DNA of 47,683 nucleotides from Streptomyces aculeolatus (GCF_020400605.1 NZ_JAINRD010000038.1:1-47683); one strand, 5' to 3'. Counted from the first letter of the stretch, positions 33,834-42,677 are shown. Program-made: numbers and translations. Notes: generated by a model from the sequence alone, not told the origin.

Positions 33834-35102
33834 ATGGACGACAACAGACGCTCCGCGTCCGACGCGCTGCCCGCCGGCACCCCGCCCAAGCCCACCTGGG
33901 ACCCCCGGGAGGCCGCGGCGCCGTACTGGCTGCGCCCGACCATCCGGATACGCCTCACCCTGATCTACGGCGGCATGTTCCTGATGGCCGGCATGGTGCT
34001 GCTGGCCATCATCTATCTCCTGGCCGCCGCCGCCCTGGACAGCTTCGCGACCCCCTTCAAGCTGCTGGAGAGCAGCGGCACGGTGCAGGTGGCCAGCGGC
34101 CCGTGCCCCGAGGTCTCGGACGCGAAGACGTACGACCAGTTCAACGGCATCCTCGAAGCCTGCATCGAGCGGCGGCGCCAGCTCGCCCTGGAATCCCTGC
34201 TGCGCAAGTCGCTCCTCGCGCTGCTCGGGATGACCGTCCTGGCCTTCGCCTTCGGCTACGTCGTCGCCGGCCGCGTGCTCTCGCCGCTCGGCCGCATCAC
34301 CCGCACCGCCCGCAGCGTGGCCGGCTCCGACCTGCACAAGCGCATCGAGCTGGACGGGCCCGACGACGAGCTGAAGGAGCTGGCCGACACCTTCGACGAC
34401 ATGCTCGACCGCCTCGACCGGGCGTTCAACTCACAGCAGCGCTTCGTCGCCAACGCCTCCCACGAGCTGCGCACCCCGCTGGCGATCAACCGCACCCTGC
34501 TGGAGGTGCAGCTCTCCGACCCGGAGGCGTCCCCGGAGCTGCAGCAGCTCGGCAAGACCCTGCTCGCCACCAACGAGCGCAGCGAGCTGCTGGTGGAGGG
34601 CCTGCTGCTGCTCGCCCGCAGCGAGAACGAGATCGTCGACAGGAAGCCCGTCGACCTCGCCGAGGTGGCCTCCCAGGCCATGGACCAGGTCCGCGGCGAG
34701 GCGCAGACCAGGGGCGTCGAGCTGCGCGGGGTGCGCAAGCCCGCGTACGTGCAGGGGAACGGGGTGCTGCTGGAGCGGGTGGGGCTGAACCTGGTGCAGA
34801 ACGCCGTGCGGTACAACGTCCCCGAGGGCGGCTGGGTCGAGGTGGCGACGGAGGCGCAGCCCGGCGTCGCGGTGCTGACGGTCTCCAACACCGGACCGGT
34901 CGTTCCCGCGTACGAGGTGGACAACCTTTTCGAGCCGTTCCGGCGGCTGCGGACGGAGCGTACCGGCAGTGACAAGGGGGTAGGACTGGGGCTGTCCATT
35001 GTGAGATCCGTCATTCGCGCGCACGGCGGGACGGTGACCGCACAGCCGCGCGAAGGCGGGGGCCTGGTGATTCACGTCGCCCTGCCCATGCAGACTGTGT
35101 GA
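33834..35102 (+). CDS. cutS: Sensor histidine kinase CutS with two extracytoplasmic cysteines
   Basis: Membrane kinase of 422 residues partnering CutR. A Pro-rich cytoplasmic start leads to a membrane span at about 42-66, a short sensor loop at about 67-125, a second span at about 126-146, a HAMP linker, and the dimerisation helix with His210 (SHELRTPLA). The ATPase domain has NLVQNAVRYN and GVGLGLSIV. The sensor loop has exactly two cysteines, Cys91 and Cys110, matching the pair reported for CutS to sense disulfide or secretion state. No terminator is obvious directly after the stop; a weak hairpin lies about 130 bases on. Confidence 0.95.
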   Translation: MDDNRRSASDALPAGTPPKPTWDPREAAAPYWLRPTIRIRLTLIYGGMFLMAGMVLLAIIYLLAAAALDSFATPFKLLESSGTVQVASGPCPEVSDAKTYDQFNGILEACIERRRQLALESLLRKSLLALLGMTVLAFAFGYVVAGRVLSPLGRITRTARSVAGSDLHKRIELDGPDDELKELADTFDDMLDRLDRAFNSQQRFVANASHELRTPLAINRTLLEVQLSDPEASPELQQLGKTLLATNERSELLVEGLLLLARSENEIVDRKPVDLAEVASQAMDQVRGEAQTRGVELRGVRKPAYVQGNGVLLERVGLNLVQNAVRYNVPEGGWVEVATEAQPGVAVLTVSNTGPVVPAYEVDNLFEPFRRLRTERTGSDKGVGLGLSIVRSVIRAHGGTVTAQPREGGGLVIHVALPMQTV

Positions 35103-35418
35103 TACGTCACATTCTGCCCATCCCGCCCGTGTGCGCTGCGTCATCGCCGTATTCCGGGAAAAGCCCGTAAGATCCGCGTTTCCGCAGGATGCGGTCACGG
35201 GAAGTACACGGGGTGGCGTGCACGAGAAGGGCGCGGGACCGCGTATGGTCCCTTTCGCCATCCGGCCGCGATCACCCCTGCGGGGGGCGGCTGGGTGTCG
35301 ATTGAGTAACAGACCTTGATGTGAGGCAAAATCTCCGCTTCGGGTCGGGCACAAGACCGGCCTCTCATGCGTTACGTGCGCTGGAGACTCACTGACCACC
35401 CGGAGGGGGAGAGCGAGA
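35103..35418. other. Intergenic region upstream of the DUF4193 gene
   Basis: A 316-base gap in the direction of transcription. It holds a hairpin (GGGACC at 35235-35240, GGTCCC at 35247-35252, followed by TTTC) that may terminate cutRS. A TAAGAT hexamer at 35168-35173 fits a -10 but has no clear -35. No coding frame is convincing. The promoter of the DUF4193 gene should lie in the AT-richer stretch after 35290. Confidence 0.45.
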
Positions 35419-35718
35419 ATGGCAACGGACTACGACACCCCACGCAAGACAGACGACGACGTCAACGAAGACAGTATCGAGGAGCTGAAGGCGCGGCGCA
35501 GCGACAAGTCGGCCGCCGCCGTCGACGTCGACGAGTTCGAGCAGAACGAAGGGCTGGAGCTGCCCGGTGCGGACCTCTCGAACGAGGAGCTGTCCGTGCG
35601 GGTCCTGCCCCGCCAGGAGGACGAGTTCACCTGCATGAGCTGCTTCCTGGTGCACCACCGCAGCCAGTTGGCCGCAGAGAAGAACGGCCAGCCGATCTGC
35701 CGCGACTGCGCGGCCTGA
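35419..35718 (+). CDS. DUF4193 family zinc-ribbon-like protein
   Basis: Short acidic protein of 99 residues conserved across actinobacteria. The N-terminal two thirds are highly charged and probably disordered. The C-terminus has four cysteines in two CxxC pairs, Cys72/Cys75 and Cys94/Cys97 (CMSC and CRDC), which should bind zinc. A near-ideal GGAGGGGGAG ribosome site lies upstream, implying abundant expression. The function is unknown; size and zinc knuckle recall small RNA-polymerase- or ribosome-associated proteins, but that is a guess. The next gene begins nine bases after the stop. Confidence 0.88.
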   Translation: MATDYDTPRKTDDDVNEDSIEELKARRSDKSAAAVDVDEFEQNEGLELPGADLSNEELSVRVLPRQEDEFTCMSCFLVHHRSQLAAEKNGQPICRDCAA

Positions 35719-35726
35719 GGCCGGCC

Positions 35727-36569
35727 GTGGCCCCCACGGCCGGCTCCGGTCCCGCCGGGCCGAAGACCGGGATCCTGCAGCGGACGCGCCCCGACCGGCG
35801 CGTCCGGGCGGCGCTGGAGCGCGTGGCAGACGCCATCGTGCACACGGCGCCGCGCGTCCCGGTCCGCGACCTGGCGACCCTGCGCCGGCAGTTCCCCGGG
35901 CTCGGCCCGGAGGAGATCGCCGACCGGCTGATCGCCGGAGCGGTGAAGGGGAGCGCCACGGTCGGCGCGGGCATCGGAGCGGCGGCGATGATGCCCGCGC
36001 CGCCTGCGATGCCCGCGGAACTGGCCGCCGAGATCGTCGGGGTGGCCTCGATAGAGCTGAAGCTGATCGCCGAGCTGCACGAGGTGTACGGGGTACGGGC
36101 GGCAGGCCCGGCGCGGCAGCGGGCCATGGCGTACCTCGGCGCCTGGACCGACGAGCGCGGCATCGACACCGCCAAGCTCGTCAGCTTCGACGCCGTACTC
36201 GGCGGCCCCATGCGCCGCCGGCTGCGGCAGCAGGTACTCAGGCGCACCGTGCGGAACCTGCCGACCCTCGCCCCGTTCCTCATGGGCGCGGCCGCCGGTG
36301 CGCTGATGAACCACAGGGACACCCGCAAGCTCGCCGAGCGCATCCGCGACGACCTGCGCGCCCGTCAGGTGCCGTGGGACGCGCTCCCGCCCGCGGGTGA
36401 AGGGTCGGCGGCACCGGGGGGCTCGGAGGGCCGCACAGGCGCGGAGAGGGCCGTGGACGCCGGACCGGGCAAGGGCGGCCCGGCCGCACTGCCCCCGGGC
36501 GATCTCCCCCCGGGCGATGTACCCCCGGCCGGACTTCCGCCGGCGGGGCAGCCGCGTACCGAGCGCTGA
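35727..36569 (+). CDS. Conserved hypothetical protein, EcsC-like, with Pro-rich repeat tail
   Basis: Protein of 280 residues with GTG start nine bases after the DUF4193 gene, probably the same transcript. The middle (about 65-205) has the Gly/Ala-rich helices and the pattern ELKLIAELHEVYG, followed by a hydrophobic segment (FLMGAAAGALMNHRDTRKLAERI). This resembles the EcsC family, but I hold that assignment loosely. The last 25 residues are a tandem Pro repeat (LPPGDLPPGDVPPAGLPPAG). No signal peptide is present; one or two segments could lie in the membrane. The function is unknown. Confidence 0.7.
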   Translation: MAPTAGSGPAGPKTGILQRTRPDRRVRAALERVADAIVHTAPRVPVRDLATLRRQFPGLGPEEIADRLIAGAVKGSATVGAGIGAAAMMPAPPAMPAELAAEIVGVASIELKLIAELHEVYGVRAAGPARQRAMAYLGAWTDERGIDTAKLVSFDAVLGGPMRRRLRQQVLRRTVRNLPTLAPFLMGAAAGALMNHRDTRKLAERIRDDLRARQVPWDALPPAGEGSAAPGGSEGRTGAERAVDAGPGKGGPAALPPGDLPPGDVPPAGLPPAGQPRTER

Positions 36570-36594
36570 GGAGCCCCGCGGTCGCTCCGGGGAG

Positions 36595-37047
36595 TCAGCC
36601 CGCGGCCGACCGCAGCACCGCCACCAGGCGCTCCGGCTCCCGGGTGGACAGATAGAGATACGGCGTCGGATCCTCCGGATCCGTGACCTCCACCCGCACC
36701 GCCGTCGGGATGTACCCCCGCAGCAGCATGTAGGCGCGCGTGTCCGCCTTGTGCGTACGCCAGGCCCGCGCCTCCTCCGCGTCCAGCGCGTGCGCCTCGC
36801 CCAGCGCCGTGAGCGGGATCCGGGCGTCGTCGGTGACGAGCTTCCCGGCGACGACGCGGATCCGCGCCGAGCCGTACGAGCTGACCCCCACCGCCGCCAG
36901 CGCCGTGCCGCCGGCGAGCCCGGCGAGCAGCGGCAGCGTCCCGAACGGCGTCAGCACCAGCGCCAGGCACACCCCCGTGCCCAGCGCCAGGCCCCACCAG
37001 GACCGCGGTGCGCTCAGCCGCTCGTCGTAGCTCTGCGTCGTCTCCAT
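36595..37047 (-). CDS. DUF3093 membrane protein
   Basis: Small actinobacterial membrane protein, 150 residues. Two closely spaced membrane spans at about 17-60 (a hairpin) are followed by a cytoplasmic PH-like beta-rich domain ending LYLSTREPERLVAVLRSA. I recognise the DUF3093 family; its role is unknown. The ATG at 37047 begins METTQSYDERLS, the family-typical opening. It is convergent with the EcsC-like gene and divergent from the thioesterase gene. Confidence 0.85.
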   Translation of the reverse strand: METTQSYDERLSAPRSWWGLALGTGVCLALVLTPFGTLPLLAGLAGGTALAAVGVSSYGSARIRVVAGKLVTDDARIPLTALGEAHALDAEEARAWRTHKADTRAYMLLRGYIPTAVRVEVTDPEDPTPYLYLSTREPERLVAVLRSAAG

Positions 37048-37118
37048 GGCCACCAGCCTCCCACGGCCGCCGCCCGCGCTTCGGCCGCGGGTCGGGTGCG
37101 CAGGTAGGCTCTGGCCGC

Positions 37119-37697
37119 GTGACTGCAAGTGACAAGCTGACCCCGCCGCCCGGCGCCGCGCAACCCGTGCGGCACCCGGACGCCCCGGCGCCCGGTGAGC
37201 TCCTCGGCACCCACTACGACCAGTGCTTCGGCTGCGGTGACCAGGAGCACGGCCTGCACCTGGCCGCGCGCGCGGGCGAGGGCGTGAGCGTGACCGCCGA
37301 GTTCACCGTCAAGGCCGCCCACCAGGGCGCCCCGGGCCTGGCCCACGGCGGGGTGCTCACCTCCGCGCTCGACGAGACGCTGGGCGCGCTGAGCTGGCTG
37401 CTGCGTTCGATCACGGTGACCGGCCGGCTGGAGACCGACTTCCTGCGCCCGGTGCCCGTGGGCACCACGCTGCACCTGGCGGCCCACGTCCGCGCCGTCT
37501 CCGGCCGCAAGATCTACTCCACCGCCACGGGCCGCCTGGACGGCCCGGAGGGCCCGGTGGCCGTCCGCGCCGACGCCCTGTTCGTGGAGGTCAAGGTCGA
37601 CCACTTCGTCGCGAACGGCCGGGAGCAGGAGATCAAGGCCGCGATGGCCGACCCCGACCAGGTCAGGCGGGCCCGGGCCTTCGAGGTGAACCCGTGA
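37119..37697 (+). CDS. PaaI-type hotdog-fold thioesterase
   Basis: Hotdog-fold acyl-CoA thioesterase-like protein of 192 residues. The family HGG motif is His76-Gly77-Gly78 (LAHGGVLTSALDE), with Asp85 or Glu86 as the catalytic acid. An N-terminal CFGCG (Cys36, Cys39) resembles the thioesterases that begin CFVCG. TAGGCT lies eight bases before the GTG, which has no ribosome site, so a leaderless mRNA is likely. The next gene, dut, overlaps its stop codon by four bases. The acyl substrate is not predictable. Confidence 0.87.
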   Translation: MTASDKLTPPPGAAQPVRHPDAPAPGELLGTHYDQCFGCGDQEHGLHLAARAGEGVSVTAEFTVKAAHQGAPGLAHGGVLTSALDETLGALSWLLRSITVTGRLETDFLRPVPVGTTLHLAAHVRAVSGRKIYSTATGRLDGPEGPVAVRADALFVEVKVDHFVANGREQEIKAAMADPDQVRRARAFEVNP

Positions 37698-38215
37698 GCG
37701 CGGGGCGGGAGCCGGTGGACGTGCTGATCCGCCGCGTCGACCCCGAGGTGCCGATCCCGGCGTACGCGCACCCGGGTGACGCGGGTGTCGACCTCGTCAC
37801 CACCCGGCCCGCGGAGCTGCCCCCCGGCGAGCGCGTCGTCCTGCCCACCGGGATCGCCCTCGCGCTGCCCGACGGCTACGCCGCGTTCGTCCACCCGCGC
37901 TCCGGTCTCGCGGCCCGTTGCGGCGTGACGCTCGTGAACGCCCCGGGGACGGTGGATGCCGGGTACCGTGGGGAGATCAAGGTGAACGTGGTCAACCTCG
38001 ACCCGCGCCGGCCGGTGCGGTTCGAGCGTTTCGACCGGATCGCCCAGCTGGTGATCCAGCAGGTGGAGAGGGCCCGCTTCCACGAAGTGGCCGAACTCCC
38101 CGGCTCCGCCAGGGGCGAGGGCGGGCACGGGTCGACCGGAGGGCACGCTTCCCTCGGGGACCGGAAGACCGTTCATGGATACGCTTCGGTCATTGCCGAC
38201 CGGGAAGGACAGTGA
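37694..38215 (+). CDS. dut: dUTP diphosphatase (dUTPase)
   Basis: Trimeric dUTPase of 173 residues, converting dUTP to dUMP to keep uracil out of DNA. The five motifs are in order: HPGDAGVD (26-33), HPRSGLA (67-73), NAPGTVDAGYRGE with catalytic Asp88 (82-94), RIAQLVI (115-121) and GEGGHGSTGG (141-150). The aromatic of motif V is His, as in mycobacterial enzymes. The C-terminus runs about 20 residues beyond motif V. Its start overlaps the thioesterase stop, and the DUF3710 gene begins one base after its own stop. Confidence 0.96.
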   Translation: MSAGREPVDVLIRRVDPEVPIPAYAHPGDAGVDLVTTRPAELPPGERVVLPTGIALALPDGYAAFVHPRSGLAARCGVTLVNAPGTVDAGYRGEIKVNVVNLDPRRPVRFERFDRIAQLVIQQVERARFHEVAELPGSARGEGGHGSTGGHASLGDRKTVHGYASVIADREGQ

Positions 38216-38216
38216 C

Positions 38217-38990
38217 GTGTTCGGACGTCGTCGCAAGGGGCAGGAGGAGCCCGCCGACAAGCTCGCCGACGGCGTGGCCGCCGAGGACGCCGAGGAGTCG
38301 GCGGACGAGCCGGAGGACGGGGAGGAGCGCAGGTACGCCCTGCCTCCCGAGGAGCGGCCCGACGGGCCGTGGGACATCGGCGAGGTCGAGGACGCCACCC
38401 GCGGCCGGGTGGACCTCGGCGGGCTGCTCGTCCCCGGGGTCGAGGGCATGGAGCTGCGCGTCGAGGTGGCGGGCGAGTCGATCGTCGCCGCGACCGTGGT
38501 GCTGCGGGACAGCGCGATCCAGCTGCAGGGCTTCGCCGCCCCGAAGAACGAGGGCATCTGGGGCGAGGTCCGCACCGAGATCGCCAACGGCATCACCAAG
38601 CAGGGCGGCATCATCGACGAGCGCAAGGACACCCTCGGCTGGGAGCTGCGCGCGCAGGTGCCCGTCAAGCTGCCCGACGGCAAGAGCGGCATGCAGGTCG
38701 TGCGGTTCGTCGGCTGCGACGGCCCGCGGTGGTTCCTGCGCGGGGTGATCTCCGGCCACGCCGCGGTGCAGCCGCAGGCGGCGGGCGTGCTGGAGAAGAT
38801 CTTCCGCGAGACCGTCGTCGTACGCGGCGACGGCCCGATGGCGCCGCGCGACCCGATCGTGCTGCAGCTGCCGACGGACGCGCAGATGGTGCCGGACGGG
38901 GTGCAGCAGGACGAGGCGAGCGAGGGCTCGCGGTTCGCGGGCGGCATCGACTCGCTGGCGCGCGGCCCGGAGATCACCGAGGTGCGCTGA
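38217..38990 (+). CDS. DUF3710 family protein
   Basis: Actinobacterial protein of 257 residues, almost always found next to dut. A basic start (FGRRRKGQ) precedes a strongly acidic stretch (about 10-40), then a folded domain from about 45 to 225 with the conserved RFVGCDGPRWFLRGV and an acidic tail. GAAGG lies before the GTG at 38217. The function is unknown; its constant pairing with dut suggests nucleotide metabolism or DNA maintenance, an inference only. An 18-bp terminator hairpin follows. Confidence 0.85.
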   Translation: MFGRRRKGQEEPADKLADGVAAEDAEESADEPEDGEERRYALPPEERPDGPWDIGEVEDATRGRVDLGGLLVPGVEGMELRVEVAGESIVAATVVLRDSAIQLQGFAAPKNEGIWGEVRTEIANGITKQGGIIDERKDTLGWELRAQVPVKLPDGKSGMQVVRFVGCDGPRWFLRGVISGHAAVQPQAAGVLEKIFRETVVVRGDGPMAPRDPIVLQLPTDAQMVPDGVQQDEASEGSRFAGGIDSLARGPEITEVR

Positions 38991-39015
38991 GCGCTCCCGC
39001 GCGGATGGGGTTCCC

Positions 39016-39056
39016 ACGGCGGCGGGCCGGGTCACGACGACCCGGCCCGCCGCCGT
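39016..39056 (+). terminator. Strong terminator after the dut-DUF3710 operon
   Basis: Perfect 18-bp arms (39016-39033 and 39039-39056; ACGGCGGCGGGCCGGGTC and its complement) around ACGAC. There is no long T-tract, as usual in Streptomyces. It separates the thioesterase-dut-DUF3710 transcript from the ABC operon. Confidence 0.85.
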
Positions 39057-39197
39057 TGCCGTGCGCGGGCGGCGGTCCCGGCGCACGCGGGCCCGGGCGA
39101 CCCGGCGGGCGCGTAACGAAGCGGTCAAGGCGGGTTCCGGGGCTGCCCGGGGCGGTGCGGCTCGCTTATTCTCCCGGCATCCGGACAGGGGGGACCG

Positions 39198-42100
39198 TTG
39201 ACCGGGAACGTCGTGCGGCGCCGGCTTCCGCCTGTGCTGCGGCAGAGCGCGCAGCACGGCCTCGTGCTGGCCGCCGCCGCGCTCGCACTCTTACTCGCCG
39301 TCACCGTCCTCGCCGCCCTCGTCGCCGTCGCCGAGCAGGCCGCCGAGACCGGGGCGCGGGAGCGGCTCGCGGCGGATCCGGACGCGGCGGTGCGGATCAG
39401 CGGGGAGTACGACCCGGAGGCCGTGGCGCGCGCGGACGCGCCGGTGCGGGGTGCGCTGGCGCGCGCGTACGGCGAGGTGGCACACCGTACGACGCGGCTG
39501 GTGCGGGCGCCGGCCGCGCGGGAGCAGCAGTTGCCGGTGGCCGGGAGCGGTGTCGGCGGGCGGGGCGCGGTGGGCCTTTCGCTGCTGTGGGCGGAGGACG
39601 CCCGGCGGCAGGCGCGGCTGACGGAGGGGGAGTGGCCGCGGGCGGCGGGCGGGGACCGGGCGGCGGCCGGAGAGGCCGTGCAGGTCGTCCTCGACGAGGG
39701 GTACGCGGCGCGGCTGGGGCTGGCGCGGGGCGACGACTTCACCCTGGGCGGCGACGAGGACGCCGAGGAGGGCTCCGAGGCGGGCCCGGACGGCTACGGC
39801 TCGGGCGCGGACCCGGGAGCCGAGGGCGCCGCCGGTGAACGCGGTGGGTCCGGCGGGGCGGACGCCGAGACCGGTGCGGGCGGCGACGCCGCGGCGCGGC
39901 CGGTGCGCATGCGGGTCTCCGGGCTCTACGTCCCGCGGGAGCCCGCCGCGCCCCTCTGGCAGGACCTCACCGGCACCTTCGGCACCCCCGACAGCGTCGG
40001 GCTCGTCGACCGGGGCGCCTTCGCCGCGCAGCCCGCCCTGCGCGGCGACGCCACCGCCGCATGGCTCGCCGTGCCCGACGCGCGGCGGCTGCGACTCGGG
40101 CAGGTCGAGCCGCTGCGCGAGCGCGTCGCCGCGCTGGCCGCCGGCGACGTCGGGCAGGTCGTCTTCGGCCGCGCCGAGGGGCTCGCCGGTGTGCGGGCCG
40201 ACGCCGACCTGCCGTACGCGCTGCGGCAGTTGGAGGTACCTGTCGCCGTGGCGCGGGCCGGTGCGTACCTGCCGGTGGCCCTGCTCGCCTCGCTGGCGCT
40301 CGCCGCGCTGGTGCTGACCGCCCGCCAACTCGCCCGCCACCGCGCCGCCGAGCAGGTGCTGCTCGGCAGCCGCGGCGCCGGGCCGCTGCGGCTCGTCGGC
40401 GGGGCCGCGGCGCAGTGGGCGGCGGTGGCGCTGCCCGCCGCGCTGGCCGGGCCGTACCTGGCCGGCCCGCTGCTGCGGGCGCTGGCCGACGCCGGGCTCC
40501 TCGACGGGCCGGTGCCGGCCGGTGCCGCGACCGGCGCGGGGTGGACGGTCGCCGCGCTGGCGCTGGCCGTGCACGCCGCCGCCGCGCTGACGCCCGTCGC
40601 CCGCGCCGCCCGGGACCGGCGCGCGGTGGCCCGGCTGCGGCGGCGGGTGCCGCGGCTGGCGGCGTACCAGCGGGCGGGTACGGACCTGGCGCTGGCCGGC
40701 GTTGCCGCGGTCGGCTGGCTCCAACTGGTCACGTACCGCACGCCGGTCGCCGACTCCGGCACCGTCGACCCCGTCGTCGTGCTCGCGCCCGTCGCCCTCA
40801 CCGCCGCGACCGTGCTGCTGGCGCTGCGCCTGCTGCCCCTCGCCGCCCGCGCCGCCGACCGGCTCGCGCGCCGCTCCGCCGGGCTCGTCCTACCGCTGGG
40901 CGGCTGGCATCTGGGCCGCCGGGCGGCCGGGCACGCCGGTCCCGCGCTGCTCGTGGCCCTCGCGCTGGCCATCGCCGCCCTCGGCGCCACCGCCCTCGCG
41001 GTGCTGGAGCGCGGCGACCGCGACCAGGCCGCGTTCGCGGTCGGCGCCGACCTGAGCGTCGAGGCCGGGCAGGAGGGCGCGGGATTCGTGCCGCGCACGG
41101 AGCGCCACGCGAGCTACGGCCGGCTGCCCGGCGTCACCGCGGCCACGCCGGTGGTGGACTGGGACGTCACCGTCGGCACCTCGTTCGCGGGGATGACGGC
41201 GCTGGACACCGCGGAGGTGCTGCCGACGCTGCGCAGGGACGGCGCCGGCGCCGCCGCGGGCCCGGTGCCCGCCGTACGGGACGGGGTCGGCCTGCCGTAC
41301 ACCGCGCTCGCCGCGCTCGGCGGCACCGAGGCGGCGCCGGCCCACGGGCTGCCGCTGCCCGGCCGCCCCGACGCCCTGGCCATGCGCGTACGGCTGGACG
41401 CGGACGGCCCCGGCACCGCCGAGCCGTTCACGCTCACCGCCACCCTGGAGGACGCCGACGGCCTCGCGCACACCGTCTCCGGCACCCTGCCGCCCGCCGA
41501 CGGCCGGGCGCACAGACTGCGCATCCCGCTCGGGGCCGCGCACCAATACCCGCTGCGGCTGACCGGACTCCGGCTCAACACGGAGGAGGAGAGCGGGCAG
41601 CGTACCTACCGGCTGCGGATCGACGACTTCGCGGGCGCCCCGCGCGGCGCCCGCTGGCAGGACCTCACCGGCGGCGAGCCGCCCGACCCCGGCCTCGCCG
41701 GCTGCCCCGGCCGCAAGCCGGCCCCGCCGCGCGGCATGCCGCCGCGCCGCGCCACCGGCTACGTCCTCTGCGAGATACGCACCGCCCCCGGCACGCTCTT
41801 CGACGGCCTGCTGCGCGGCCCGGACACCTCGCTGCCCGACGAGTTGCTCAGCTGGCAGCTCCAACTCGGCCTCACCGGGCAGGGCAAGCCGCGGCCCGTC
41901 CCCGTGCTGGTCACCGACGCGCTGCTCGCCGCGGGCCAGGCGGAGGTGGGCGGGACGCTGCGGGCCGGGCTGCCCGGCGGGACGGAGCTGCGCGCGGAGG
42001 TCGTCGGCAGCGTCGACGCCGTCCCCGGCACCGACCCGCGGCGGGCGCGGCTGCTGGTGGACACCCGGGTGCTGGCGGCGTACCTCGTACGGGCCGGGCT

Positions 42101-42677
42101 CGACCCGCCGGTGGAGTCGCACTGGTGGCTGGCCGCCCGCGGCGGCGACGCCGGCGCCGCACGCGCGGCCGTCGAGCGGCGGCCGGAGCTGGGCACGGCG
42201 CGCGACGTACCGGGGGAGCGGGCGGAGCTGGCGCGGTCGCCGCTGCGCGAGGGCACGGACGGCGCGCTGCGGCTGTGCCTGGTACTGGCGCCGGCGTTCG
42301 CCGTCGTCGGCTTCGCGCTGCACAGCGTGCTGGCGGTACGGGCGCGGGCGCGGGAGTTCGCGCTGCTGCGGGCGCTGGGCGTACGGACCCGGCAGCTGAC
42401 GGCGCTGCTGTGGACGGAGCAGCTGTGCGTCGCGGCCTTCGCCGCCGCGGTGGGCACGGCGACGGGGGTGGCACTCGCCGCGGCCGTGGTGCCGGCGGTG
42501 ACGGTCACCGAGACGGGGGCGGCCGTGCACCCGGAGCTGGCGGTGGCGGTGCCGTGGCTGCGGGTCGCCGTGGTGGCGGCGGCGGTGACGGCGCTGATCT
42601 GCCTGGCGGTCACGGCCACGGCGCGGGCGCTGGCGCGCACGGACCTGGCACGGGTGCTGAGGGCGGGGGACGAATGA
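39198..42677 (+). CDS. Large FtsX-type ABC transporter permease 1 (contains a TTA codon)
   Basis: Membrane protein of 1159 residues. A first span (about 22-45) is followed by an extracytoplasmic domain, a multi-span FtsX-like block at about 353-620, a second extracytoplasmic domain at about 625-1015, and a C-terminal FtsX block at about 1024-1150. This is the duplicated FtsX layout of large MacB/LolC-related permeases, which extrude or mechanically act on envelope substrates rather than import. The TTG start is supported by an AGGGGGG site; GTG at 39213 is an alternative. Leu32 is encoded by TTA (39291-39293), rare in Streptomyces and dependent on the bldA tRNA. Residues 187-233 are a Gly/Glu/Asp/Ala low-complexity insert. 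Its stop overlaps the second permease start (ATGA). Confidence 0.85.
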   Translation: MTGNVVRRRLPPVLRQSAQHGLVLAAAALALLLAVTVLAALVAVAEQAAETGARERLAADPDAAVRISGEYDPEAVARADAPVRGALARAYGEVAHRTTRLVRAPAAREQQLPVAGSGVGGRGAVGLSLLWAEDARRQARLTEGEWPRAAGGDRAAAGEAVQVVLDEGYAARLGLARGDDFTLGGDEDAEEGSEAGPDGYGSGADPGAEGAAGERGGSGGADAETGAGGDAAARPVRMRVSGLYVPREPAAPLWQDLTGTFGTPDSVGLVDRGAFAAQPALRGDATAAWLAVPDARRLRLGQVEPLRERVAALAAGDVGQVVFGRAEGLAGVRADADLPYALRQLEVPVAVARAGAYLPVALLASLALAALVLTARQLARHRAAEQVLLGSRGAGPLRLVGGAAAQWAAVALPAALAGPYLAGPLLRALADAGLLDGPVPAGAATGAGWTVAALALAVHAAAALTPVARAARDRRAVARLRRRVPRLAAYQRAGTDLALAGVAAVGWLQLVTYRTPVADSGTVDPVVVLAPVALTAATVLLALRLLPLAARAADRLARRSAGLVLPLGGWHLGRRAAGHAGPALLVALALAIAALGATALAVLERGDRDQAAFAVGADLSVEAGQEGAGFVPRTERHASYGRLPGVTAATPVVDWDVTVGTSFAGMTALDTAEVLPTLRRDGAGAAAGPVPAVRDGVGLPYTALAALGGTEAAPAHGLPLPGRPDALAMRVRLDADGPGTAEPFTLTATLEDADGLAHTVSGTLPPADGRAHRLRIPLGAAHQYPLRLTGLRLNTEEESGQRTYRLRIDDFAGAPRGARWQDLTGGEPPDPGLAGCPGRKPAPPRGMPPRRATGYVLCEIRTAPGTLFDGLLRGPDTSLPDELLSWQLQLGLTGQGKPRPVPVLVTDALLAAGQAEVGGTLRAGLPGGTELRAEVVGSVDAVPGTDPRRARLLVDTRVLAAYLVRAGLDPPVESHWWLAARGGDAGAARAAVERRPELGTARDVPGERAELARSPLREGTDGALRLCLVLAPAFAVVGFALHSVLAVRARAREFALLRALGVRTRQLTALLWTEQLCVAAFAAAVGTATGVALAAAVVPAVTVTETGAAVHPELAVAVPWLRVAVVAAAVTALICLAVTATARALARTDLARVLRAGDE

